Shown piece by piece: positions 1 through 6,509 of a DNA stretch of 39,728 nt. Positions within the stretch are counted from its first letter, which is position 1. Each line of letters opens with the position of its first letter. The DNA is from Clostridiales bacterium. Lineage in GTDB: Bacteria; Bacillota; Clostridia; Saccharofermentanales; Saccharofermentanaceae. Where the stretch lies: positions 1-39,728 of the forward strand of contig JAGAAI010000070.1 of NCBI GenBank assembly GCA_017615325.1, given 5' to 3'. Position numbers and translations under genes: made by a program. The notes under the pieces are model-generated. The model did no database searches, was not told where the DNA came from, and saw only the letters and a list, made by a program, of their open reading frames with translations.

Positions 1-1
1 A

Positions 2-31
2 CGAGTGATGGAGGTTTACCAAGCAGCATAA
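2..31 (+). CDS. possible C-terminal tail of an upstream gene
   Basis: The second frame of the window edge reads RVMEVYQAA and then a TAA stop, followed about 20 bases later by a terminator-like hairpin. This is what the end of a rightward gene would look like. Ten codons are far too few to identify a family, and the frame may be chance. Confidence 0.25.
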   Translation, partial: RVMEVYQAA

Positions 32-50
32 GTATTTTCGACTAAAACAA

Positions 51-72
51 AGACCGGATTTGATTCCGGTCT
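51..72. terminator. hairpin terminator, probably bidirectional
   Basis: A perfect 8-bp stem (AGACCGGA / TCCGGTCT) with a 6-base loop. It is followed by GTTTG on the plus strand and TTTGTTTT on the minus strand. It could end a gene entering from the left edge and act as a back-up stop for the leftward scfB transcript. Confidence 0.6.
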
Positions 73-100
73 GTTTGCCATGCCTAAAATGCACCAAAGA

Positions 101-141
101 AAAACCTGCCAACAAACTCTTGATTTTTGTTAGCAGGTTTT
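101..141 (-). terminator. intrinsic terminator of scfAB
   Basis: The arms AAAACCTGCcAACAAA and TTTGTTaGCAGGTTTT pair along 16 positions with one mismatch. On the minus strand the stem runs into TTTTTCTTT. It lies about 30 bases beyond the scfB stop codon, so it is the natural end of the SCIFF operon. Confidence 0.8.
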
Positions 142-171
142 ATTTGTAGTTGTAGAAAGTGAGGATCAGGC

Positions 172-1602
172 TTACTCGTAATCAGCCTTGCATGTGTCGC
201 AGTCACCTTCGGGCAGATTCTTGCCTGCGCCGGCTACTTCTTCCGTATTCATGGTGAGGAGCTTGACTGCGATCGCGCATTCGATCCTCTTGCGGAAGAC
301 GTCACAGCCGTATTCGTAGATGCTGTTGATGTCGCCTGTAGCGTGGTAGGAATTTGCAGCACATCCTCCGGAACAGTAGAGCTTTGCCCAGCAGTCTTTG
401 CACTCGGGTCTTGAATATGCGTTGCATGCGGCGAACTTATCGCGGATGTCTTCTTTTACAACGCCTGTCCAGATGTCACCCATCTTGAACTTCTCTTCGC
501 CTACGAACTGGTGGCAGGGATAAAGGTCTCCCGTGGGGGTTACGGCCAGGTATTCAGTACCGGACCCGCAGCCTGCGATCCTCTTGTAGATACAGGGGCC
601 GCATGTTAAGTCCAGCATGTAGTGGTAGAAGGTGAAAGGGTCGCCCTGCTTATGGCGTTCCACCATGAGATGGGCGAGCTTCTCGTACTGATCGAAAAGC
701 ACGGGCAGGTCCTCTTCGGTCAGCGCTGAAGGTGATGAGGGGTCAGTAACGACAGGCTCCATAGAAAGTTCTCGGAAGCCTAAGTCCAGCATCTCCTTTA
801 TGTCTTCAACAAAGTCTGTATTGTAGTGGGTGAAGGTGCCCCTCATGTAGTAACTCTTGTCACCGCGTTCCTTGACGAACTTCTGGAACTTGGGCACGAT
901 CGTGTCGTAACTTCCCTTGCCGTGAACGTCTACCCTGAACCTGTCGTTGACCTCGCGCCTGCCGTCTAGAGAGAGGACGACATTGTGCATCTCACGGTTA
1001 CAGAAATCTATGAGGTCATCGTCGATCAGCATGCCGTTGGTGGTCAGGGTAAATCTGATGTTCTTGTTATGTTCCTTCTCGATGCTCCGGGCATATTCCA
1101 CGGTGTACTTAACGACGTCCATGTTGAGGGTCGGCTCACCGCCGAAGAAGTCAACGTCGAGATTATGGTGGGTTCCTGAATTTGCTATGAGGAAATCTAT
1201 TGCCTGTTTTGCGACCTCGCGCGTCATGATGGCGGACTTACCGTGATAGCGGCCCTGGGATGCGAAGCAGTAGGAGCAGTTGAGGTTGCAGGTGTGGGCG
1301 ACGTGGAGGCAGATCGCCTTGACCGTGTAGTTCTTACGGCGGTATGTTTTCGCGATGCCCTCGTAAGTGTCCTCGGCATAAAGCTTGCCTGTTTCCTTAA
1401 GTTCCATGATGTCCTGCATGCATTCTTCCGCTTCTTCGCGGGAGATACCGTGTTTTGCGACTGCCGAAGCGATAGTGTTTTCGGCTGAGTCGTTCTCGAA
1501 CTGCTTTATCATGTCAAAAGCCACGGGGTCAACCATGTGGATGGAACCCGAGTAGCTGTCTAATACTATGTTAAGGTCGTCAAATCTGTAGCAATGGATC
1601 AT
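172..1602 (-). CDS. scfB: SCIFF radical SAM maturase (SPASM domain)
   Basis: This is the radical SAM enzyme that installs thioether cross-links in the SCIFF peptide encoded just upstream. The first 90 residues form the family's N-terminal peptide-recognition region (start MIHCYRFDDLNIVLD). The CxxxCxxC cluster motif is C105, C109 and C112 (TCNLNCSYC), followed by FFGGEPT. The C-terminal half is a cysteine-rich SPASM/twitch region (CGPC, CGSG, PCHQF, CKDCWAKLYCSGGCAAN) that binds auxiliary Fe-S clusters. At 476 residues it is the usual size. The ATG at 1602 matches the conserved MIH family start. It is separated from scfA by a 71-base gap holding an attenuator-like hairpin. Confidence 0.95.
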   Translation of the reverse strand: MIHCYRFDDLNIVLDSYSGSIHMVDPVAFDMIKQFENDSAENTIASAVAKHGISREEAEECMQDIMELKETGKLYAEDTYEGIAKTYRRKNYTVKAICLHVAHTCNLNCSYCFASQGRYHGKSAIMTREVAKQAIDFLIANSGTHHNLDVDFFGGEPTLNMDVVKYTVEYARSIEKEHNKNIRFTLTTNGMLIDDDLIDFCNREMHNVVLSLDGRREVNDRFRVDVHGKGSYDTIVPKFQKFVKERGDKSYYMRGTFTHYNTDFVEDIKEMLDLGFRELSMEPVVTDPSSPSALTEEDLPVLFDQYEKLAHLMVERHKQGDPFTFYHYMLDLTCGPCIYKRIAGCGSGTEYLAVTPTGDLYPCHQFVGEEKFKMGDIWTGVVKEDIRDKFAACNAYSRPECKDCWAKLYCSGGCAANSYHATGDINSIYEYGCDVFRKRIECAIAVKLLTMNTEEVAGAGKNLPEGDCDTCKADYE

Positions 1603-1622
1603 GATTATAAAAGTTTATGCAA

Positions 1623-1650
1623 TAAAAAAGGTCCCGTATCGCGAGACCTT
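1623..1650 (-). terminator. attenuator between scfA and scfB
   Basis: On the minus strand, AAGGTC and GACCTT pair around an 11-base loop and are followed directly by TTTTTATT. This is an intrinsic terminator signature placed between precursor and maturase. It probably lets only part of the transcription continue into scfB, so that the substrate peptide is made in excess. Confidence 0.7.
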
Positions 1651-1673
1651 ATTCTCATAGATCAGTTAAGTGA

Positions 1674-1820
1674 TTACTTAGCGGACTTCTCGCAAGGCTG
1701 GTTAGCAACACCACAGGATGTCTTGCAAGCGGACTGGCAGGATGTCTGGCACTCGCCGCAGCCGCCGTTCTTCTCGGAAGCCTTAAGATCACGAGTCTCA
1801 ATTGTTGTGATTCTCTTCAT
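1674..1820 (-). CDS. scfA: SCIFF ribosomal peptide precursor
   Basis: This encodes a 48-residue peptide with six cysteines (residues 21, 24, 28, 32, 36 and 43), matching 'six cysteines in forty-five residues'. The core CGECQTSCQSACKTSCGVAN is nearly identical to the clostridial consensus I know. The ATG at 1820 is chosen because a GGAGG site lies 9 bases upstream (1830-1834); a longer frame upstream has no such site. ScfB is expected to form thioether bonds from these cysteines. The function of the mature peptide is not established. Confidence 0.95.
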   Translation of the reverse strand: MKRITTIETRDLKASEKNGGCGECQTSCQSACKTSCGVANQPCEKSAK

Positions 1821-1850
1821 TTTTAGTTTCCTCCATCTGTTAATAGGGCA

Positions 1851-1880
1851 ATTATACTCTTGAAGCCCCCTAATCGTCAA
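1851..1880 (-). promoter_or_regulatory. promoter of scfA
   Basis: On the minus strand TTGACG (1875-1880) and TATAAT (1851-1856) are separated by 18 bases. Transcription would begin near 1844, about 25 bases before the scfA start. The -35 box sits over the last codons of the upstream decarboxylase-like gene, so scfAB probably has its own strong promoter. Confidence 0.75.
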
Positions 1881-3246
1881 GGCAACGGACCGTTCCGTCC
1901 CAATCCCTGCGCCCCGATAAGGTAAGCGATGAAGATGAGGAGGCTAAGGTCGTAAGAAGGTCTGATATGGCAGGGCTTATGAGCTGCCCGGGGACCAGGA
2001 GAGGTACTCCCGGAGGATATGAGAAGATATATTCTCCAGCGATCCTGCCGGGGGTTTCTGCCAAAGGCAAGAGGATCTTATCGGCAGCCATGGCATCCCT
2101 TAAGGTTAGAGCCATGACCTTGTCCGGCAGGAAAGAGAGGGACAAACCGTCTTCATCTGCTGCAAATTCCGGAAGGTCAGATCCCAGGATCGCATCCTTG
2201 AATCTTGCAAGGCTCTCTTCGCTGTCACCTGCACCTGTCATGGCAATGAGGTGGGTCTTATATGCCGCTTCGCATTCTATATTGTATTTATCTCTTAAGT
2301 TGCGTGCCAGTTTTATGCCGTCACAGAGAATGACGATCTTGCTCTTGTCCTGGTCTTCTGAAGTGAAGAGCTTAAGATGCTTAAGATCTTTTAAGGGAGA
2401 CAGGATCTCATCATCTATGGCATCCGCCCATGCATCCAGAGAGATATCGCCGTCGCGGATCCCTTCTATGCAGGAGATCGCACCGTCCGATAAGACATAT
2501 GACGGGCTCGACGACTCGAAAACGTCAATATAGTGCTCCACTGCCGTCCGGTCTATCTTATCCGTTATGAGATTGACTGCAGCAGTCTGGGTAGGGGAAG
2601 GCAGGGTCTTATGGAGAGATACTACTGAAGCATCACATTTGGGTGCAGGCAGGAACTTATCCGAGAGCCCCAGGTGCGCCCCGTGAGCGCAGTCGACAAT
2701 AAGAGGTATTCCCGCATTGTTGGTGACATCAAAGATCTCATCCGTGTTGCTTACTATCCCTTCGTAAGTCGGGGATGTAATGATCACACAAGATATGTCG
2801 GGTTCTTCTTCGAGTGCTTTCTTTACCGTATCAGCAGTTACACCGCAGTAGAAGGGAAGGCCTGGACGGATCTCAGGTTTAAGTTCCGTTATCCTGCATC
2901 CTGTAAGTTCAATTGCATGCCAGACAGATAAGTGACATGCGGAATGAACCGCGATGGTGCCTCCCTGTTTTGCAGCTGCCATTATCAGCGACAGGATACC
3001 TCCGGTCGCACCGTTCACCATGAGATAGGACTTCTTTGCGTTATAGACTCCTGCGAGCTTGTTCTCTGCTTCAAGGAAGATCCCCTTGGGCTTATGGAGG
3101 TTGTCGAATCCTTCGATCTCGGTTATGTCATAGCTAAAGATGCCGCTTTCGAATGCGGGGTTTCTCTTATGGCCCGGCATATGCATCGGCAGGGGCATAG
3201 TTCTGTTATATTCTTCTATCTTTTGCTTGAGGCGTCCTTTTGTCAT
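1870..3246 (-). CDS. Orn/Lys/Arg decarboxylase family PLP enzyme
   Basis: This is a fold-type I pyridoxal-phosphate enzyme of the Orn/Lys/Arg decarboxylase family. Signatures are MPLPMHMPGHKRN, DITEIEGFDNLHKPKG, VDCAHGAHLG (Asp185 would bind the pyridine nitrogen) and VVSLHKTLPSPTQ with K213 as the Schiff-base lysine. At 458 residues it is the short Gram-positive (YaaO-like) form without the N-terminal wing domain of the E. coli enzymes. The substrate cannot be told from sequence. YaaO-type genes commonly sit in the dnaX-recR-tmk neighbourhood, which agrees with the genes here. The ATG at 3246 has GGGAGA upstream. Confidence 0.85.
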   Translation of the reverse strand: MTKGRLKQKIEEYNRTMPLPMHMPGHKRNPAFESGIFSYDITEIEGFDNLHKPKGIFLEAENKLAGVYNAKKSYLMVNGATGGILSLIMAAAKQGGTIAVHSACHLSVWHAIELTGCRITELKPEIRPGLPFYCGVTADTVKKALEEEPDISCVIITSPTYEGIVSNTDEIFDVTNNAGIPLIVDCAHGAHLGLSDKFLPAPKCDASVVSLHKTLPSPTQTAAVNLITDKIDRTAVEHYIDVFESSSPSYVLSDGAISCIEGIRDGDISLDAWADAIDDEILSPLKDLKHLKLFTSEDQDKSKIVILCDGIKLARNLRDKYNIECEAAYKTHLIAMTGAGDSEESLARFKDAILGSDLPEFAADEDGLSLSFLPDKVMALTLRDAMAADKILLPLAETPGRIAGEYIFSYPPGVPLLVPGQLISPAISDLLTTLASSSSSLTLSGRRDWDGTVRCLDD

Positions 3247-3258
3247 GTCTTCTCCCTT

Positions 3259-3300
3259 AAAAAGAAACCCTGCCCCCTATAGGGTTTAAAGGGAGCAGGG
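3259..3300 (-). terminator. terminator of the zinc-ribbon/HD gene
   Basis: CCCTGCCCCC (3268-3277) and GGGAGCAGGG (3291-3300) pair with one mismatch. Minus-strand reading gives TTTCTTTTT after the stem. It separates the upstream HD-like gene from the decarboxylase family gene. Confidence 0.75.
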
Positions 3301-3332
3301 AAAAGAAATGGAGTAAAAATGATGAAGTCTTG

Positions 3333-4166
3333 TTATGAGGGCTTTACGACTGTAAAGCTGTAGCCTGATACTGTATCAGGATCCTCGTAGATGTCCTTCT
3401 GCATGTTGAGGGCTGTAGCCAGGAGCAGTGTGTAAGGGCAGAGCTTGCCATCGAGGAGCTCTGTGTCTGCTGCGTAGCTGATAGCCTGAGCCTCGTCGTC
3501 AGAAAGGAGCATGTACTGGGAAACGAGGAAGAGGGATCTTACGCCAACATGCATGTGAACAAGCTTGTTGTTGATCGTGTACTTGGAAGAAGATGAAGAG
3601 GAAGAAGAGATACGGCTGGAGAATGAGAGACCCAGAGCTGATGTAGCAGAGGAACCGCTGTTCTCTTCGAGGATAAACAAAGGCTTACCTTCGATACCGA
3701 CCTTACCGACTTCATGGAAGAGACCGATGATGATAGCTGACTCTTCGTCGAGCTGGGGCATGATCGTGTCCTTGATCCTCAAGAGCTGCTTTGTAACAGC
3801 AACGCTCCTGATGAGGAGACCCTTCTCACAAGCCAGAGGTCCGTTGATCTCTGCAGGTGCCGTGAGCCAGGATGTTCTGTTCTCGAGGAAATCGATGAAG
3901 TGATCGAATTCTGTCTTTCTCTTTATGACTGCTGCCTTGAGCTGACCGTAAAGTTCATCAACGTTAGCAGCGTTTACTTCTATCATGGGCATAATGCCGA
4001 CAGCCTTCTCTGTCTTGCTTGCTGCTGCAGTGGATACTGCGGCTGCTGCAGGTGTAACAGCGGCATCGGAGCCTGCGTTCTCAGCTTCAGTGAATGTATA
4101 CTTACACTTGGGGCATCTGATGGCTTGGTTTGCGATAACCATTCCGCAATCGGGACATTTCTTCAT
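3333..4166 (-). CDS. zinc-ribbon protein with degenerate HD domain
   Basis: The 277-residue protein begins with a zinc ribbon (C4, C7, C18, C21). An Ala-rich linker (about 38-50) leads to a helical region resembling HD phosphohydrolases: LIRSVAVTKQLLRIKD, then GLFHEVGKVG, and later MHVGVRSLFLVSQYMLLSD. The HD dyad is His151-Glu152 instead of His-Asp, and the later motif reads YAAD (231-234) where I would expect a His-Asp pair. Metal-dependent catalysis is therefore doubtful, and a binding role is more likely. A run of eight serines (187-194) interrupts the domain. It has its own GGAGG site, promoter and terminator, so it is a single-gene unit. The biological role is unknown. Confidence 0.6.
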   Translation of the reverse strand: MKKCPDCGMVIANQAIRCPKCKYTFTEAENAGSDAAVTPAAAAVSTAAASKTEKAVGIMPMIEVNAANVDELYGQLKAAVIKRKTEFDHFIDFLENRTSWLTAPAEINGPLACEKGLLIRSVAVTKQLLRIKDTIMPQLDEESAIIIGLFHEVGKVGIEGKPLFILEENSGSSATSALGLSFSSRISSSSSSSSKYTINNKLVHMHVGVRSLFLVSQYMLLSDDEAQAISYAADTELLDGKLCPYTLLLATALNMQKDIYEDPDTVSGYSFTVVKPS

Positions 4167-4222
4167 TTTAATAGCCTCCTATGGTCAGACTTAACAAGTC
4201 CGAGCTGATAATTAATATAGAT

Positions 4223-4251
4223 ATTTTACAACTTGAACAAAGAACATTCAA
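4223..4251 (-). promoter_or_regulatory. promoter of the zinc-ribbon/HD gene
   Basis: On the minus strand TTGAAT (4246-4251), a 17-base spacer and TAAAAT (4223-4228) lie about 57 bases before the start codon. TTGTTC-N17-TATTAA overlaps it as a second possible site. Confidence 0.55.
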
Positions 4252-4299
4252 CCGAAAATATTTATTTTTTGCATATTGTCAGTATTTTCTTTTGCGGAC

Positions 4300-4333
4300 A
4301 AAAAAAGTCACTGACGAGGGGATGTCAGTGACT
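4300..4333 (-). terminator. strong minus-strand terminator
   Basis: A perfect 10-bp stem (AGTCACTGAC / GTCAGTGACT) with an 8-base loop is followed on the minus strand by seven T. The nearest leftward gene upstream is divIC, whose stop is about 460 bases away, so the leftward transcript would cross the whole rightward gene at 4529-4795 before ending here. Confidence 0.8.
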
Positions 4334-4338
4334 GTAAG

Positions 4339-4380
4339 GAGGGTGTTATGAAGTAAGGAACTATTACTTTAAACACCCTC
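4339..4380 (-). ncRNA. second stem-loop preceding the terminator
   Basis: GAGGGTGTT and AACACCCTC form a perfect 9-bp stem, extended inside by AAGTAA / TTACTT. Five bases later the terminator stem at 4306-4333 begins. The pair of adjacent hairpins could be the 3' end of a small leftward RNA or of a long divIC 3' UTR. I recognise no known RNA family. Confidence 0.35.
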
Positions 4381-4528
4381 ATTATATATACTGACTTTGC
4401 CAGTTTTAGGCAAAAATACGGCAAAAAAGAGGCAGGAAACGACAGATTGTAAATTTGTTATAATGTTTCATAATAAAAGAAATATAGAGAAAGAGCCCTG
4501 TTTTAAGGCTCTTGGGGAGAATAAACTG

Positions 4529-4795
4529 ATGATGGTACTTGAAGGCAGATTGTTTGTATCTAACAGGATGACCGAGATATATACGGTGGAAATGCCTGAA
4601 GATGACAGGCCTTTCTCCCAAAGGCTAGAATCTGCGCTCGTTAATCTTTGTGAGACGCACGATATTCCGGTTCCGATGTGGATGGCAAAGAACACCAAGG
4701 AGTTTGCCGCTTTCCGGCAGACAATATTTTTCGCAGACCAATACATACAGAAGGTCCGCTTCGACAGATTTCAGATCAAATTAACGGATAAATAA
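4529..4795 (+). CDS. small conserved protein of unknown function
   Basis: An 88-residue soluble protein (start MMVLEGRLFVSNRMTEIY). It contains IPVPMWMAKNTKEFAAFRQT and ends KVRFDRFQIKL, a pattern I associate with uncharacterised clostridial proteins. The ATG at 4529 is chosen because GGGGAGA lies 8 bases upstream; the frame is open back to a TTG at 4397 but without a ribosome site. It lies head-on to divIC with one base between the stop codons, and no terminator of its own is visible. No function can be assigned. Confidence 0.6.
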   Translation: MMVLEGRLFVSNRMTEIYTVEMPEDDRPFSQRLESALVNLCETHDIPVPMWMAKNTKEFAAFRQTIFFADQYIQKVRFDRFQIKLTDK

Positions 4796-4796
4796 A

Positions 4797-5099
4797 TTAC
4801 TGACCGTTTGTACGGAAGATGATCTCGCCGGGATATACCATATCGAGGTTGCCGCGGGCTATTGAGATGACATACTGATCGTCGTTGCCGTATTCAGCCT
4901 GGGCATTGATCCTTGCGAGCTTATCGGATAATACGGAAGCCTGGGCTTTGAGGGAACTGTTCTCGGAAGTCAAGCGCTGCTTCTGGATCATGATGTTGTT
5001 GAAACGGGTGATGCATAATACCGCAACAACGATGAATGCAATGAAGATCATTGCAGTAAGAAAAGATATTCCGCCTGACTTACGATGGATCTTTCTCAA
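4797..5099 (-). CDS. divIC: septum formation initiator (DivIC/FtsB family)
   Basis: This is a 100-residue single-pass membrane protein: a short basic cytoplasmic N terminus, one membrane helix (about residues 12-30, SFLTAMIFIAFIVVAV), then a coiled coil (QKQRLTSENSSLKAQASVL) and a short tail ending IARGNLDMVYPGEIIF. That is the layout of DivIC/FtsB, which links FtsL and FtsQ/DivIB in the division complex. The likely start is a TTG at 5099 with GGAGA about 13 bases upstream, and no better ATG is in frame. Position beside rqcP, recR and dnaX fits the clostridial order. Confidence 0.85.
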   Translation of the reverse strand: MRKIHRKSGGISFLTAMIFIAFIVVAVLCITRFNNIMIQKQRLTSENSSLKAQASVLSDKLARINAQAEYGNDDQYVISIARGNLDMVYPGEIIFRTNGQ

Positions 5100-5241
5100 G
5101 GCCGTCCGTTCTCCGTTCGATATAATGAGGGATATCTCCCTTGATTAATATCTCACAACGGGGGAGCCTTTCCAATAACCCCGGAGCAAACTTAAAACAA
5201 GTGTAATAATTCCGTCTTGAAAGTGTAGTTTAAGGAATAAT

Positions 5242-5502
5242 TCAGACGTTGTCGGGGGAGTCTTCAAGGAGTTCGTAAAGACTTCCGGCATCTTCCTTAC
5301 GTACTATGTCCGGTGTCGCAAGGACCTTGAAAGATACGGTTCCGTTACCGAAGAGGATAGATACGACATCGCCCTCTTTGATCTGACATGCTGGCTTGGC
5401 GGGTCTGCCGTTGACGCTTACTCTTCCTGCAGAGCAAACGTCATTTGCGACCGTGCGTCTCTTTATGACCCTGGATATCTTAAGGAACTTATCAAGTCTC
5501 AT
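5242..5502 (-). CDS. rqcP: S4-domain RNA-binding protein RqcP (YabO/HslR)
   Basis: An 86-residue protein made almost wholly of one S4 RNA-binding domain: MRLDKFLKISRVIKRRTVAN, AGRVSVNGRPAKPAC, IKEGDVVSILFG. The B. subtilis homologue YabO/RqcP works in ribosome quality control, helping RqcH add C-terminal alanine tails on stalled 50S subunits. The ATG at 5502 is preferred over an upstream in-frame start because the family begins MRLDKFL and GGAGGG lies upstream (5515-5520). Its start overlaps the recR end by 11 bases, suggesting translational coupling. Confidence 0.88.
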   Translation of the reverse strand: MRLDKFLKISRVIKRRTVANDVCSAGRVSVNGRPAKPACQIKEGDVVSILFGNGTVSFKVLATPDIVRKEDAGSLYELLEDSPDNV

Positions 5503-6106
5503 CGGTAAGAGATACCCTCCCTTTAAGTGCGCTCGCAAGCGTTAAGTCATCAGCATATTCTATGTCCGAGCCCATGGGAAGGCCTGATGCGATCCTTGAG
5601 ACCTTTATGCCCGATGGCTTCAACATCCTTGATAAGAAGAGGGCCGTGGCATTGCCCTCGGCCGTCTGGTTGGTCGCGACGATCACTTCCTTGATCTCGG
5701 CGTGCTTTCCGAGCCTGTCAATAAGCTGGGCGATCGTCGTATCTTCTAAGGACCTGCTCTTTATGGGATCGAAAACTCCGTGAAGCACATGGTACTGGCC
5801 CTTATATTCGTGCATCCTCTCGAAAGTCGCAACATCCTTGGGGGATTCAACGACCAGGACGACCGACTTGTCTCTTTGAGGGTCGGAGCAGATGGGGCAG
5901 GGGTTGCTGTCCGTGAAGTTGTAGCATACGGAACACTTCTTGGTGAGTTTCCTCGCCTCAGTGATCGAATCAATAAGAGCCCGGCAGTCGTCATCAGACA
6001 TATCGAGCATATGGAAAGCAAGCTTCTGGGCTGATTTCCCGCCTATACCCGGGAGGGCGCCCAGTCTTGCTATCAGGTTCTGGATTGAAGGGGAGTATCT
6101 TGCCAT
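5492..6106 (-). CDS. recR: recombination mediator RecR
   Basis: RecR helps load RecA at gaps with RecO and RecF. The 204-residue protein has the expected order: N-terminal helix-hairpin-helix (LGALPGIGGKSAQKLAFHML), a four-cysteine zinc finger (C58, C61, C70, C73), and a Toprim domain starting VVLVVESPKDVATFE and running through LPMGSDIEYADDLTLASAL. It follows ybaB after only six bases and has no strong ribosome site, so coupled translation is likely. The ybaB-recR pairing is widespread in bacteria. Confidence 0.96.
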   Translation of the reverse strand: MARYSPSIQNLIARLGALPGIGGKSAQKLAFHMLDMSDDDCRALIDSITEARKLTKKCSVCYNFTDSNPCPICSDPQRDKSVVLVVESPKDVATFERMHEYKGQYHVLHGVFDPIKSRSLEDTTIAQLIDRLGKHAEIKEVIVATNQTAEGNATALFLSRMLKPSGIKVSRIASGLPMGSDIEYADDLTLASALKGRVSLTDET

Positions 6107-6112
6107 AAGTTA

Positions 6113-6454
6113 TCAGAAGGGCAGGTTGACTCCGCCTGTGATGCCGTTCATCTTCTCGGCTGAGATCATGCCGACCTCATCGTTTGCCTGGTTGACTGCG
6201 GCAACTATGAGATCTGCCAACATCTCGGGATCTTCGGGGTCGATAACTTCCTTATCTATAACGAGGTCATAGATCCTGTGATCGCCGCCTACCACGACCT
6301 TTACCTTGTCACCGCCGGATGTTCCCGTGACGCGAAGTTCGTTTATCTCTTCTTTTGCAACTTCCAACTGTCTTTGCATCTTCTGAGCCTGAGCCATGAG
6401 GCTGTTCATGTTGCCTCCACCAAATCCGCCCATTCCGCGATAGCCTTTAGCCAT
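6113..6454 (-). CDS. ybaB: nucleoid-associated protein YbaB/EbfC
   Basis: A 113-residue member of the YbaB/EbfC DNA-binding family. It begins with a glycine-rich stretch (GYRGMGGFGGGNMNSLM), then the helical AQKMQRQLEVAKEEINEL, and has the conserved core VVVGGDHRIYDLVIDKEVIDP. Family members form tweezer-like dimers that coat DNA. The ATG at 6454 has GGAGG upstream. It lies between dnaX and recR, the most common arrangement for this family. Confidence 0.94.
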   Translation of the reverse strand: MAKGYRGMGGFGGGNMNSLMAQAQKMQRQLEVAKEEINELRVTGTSGGDKVKVVVGGDHRIYDLVIDKEVIDPEDPEMLADLIVAAVNQANDEVGMISAEKMNGITGGVNLPF

Positions 6455-6509
6455 TGTAATATCCTCCGTAATATTTTATTTCCTTTGATAGTATATCAGA
6501 GCAGGAAGT

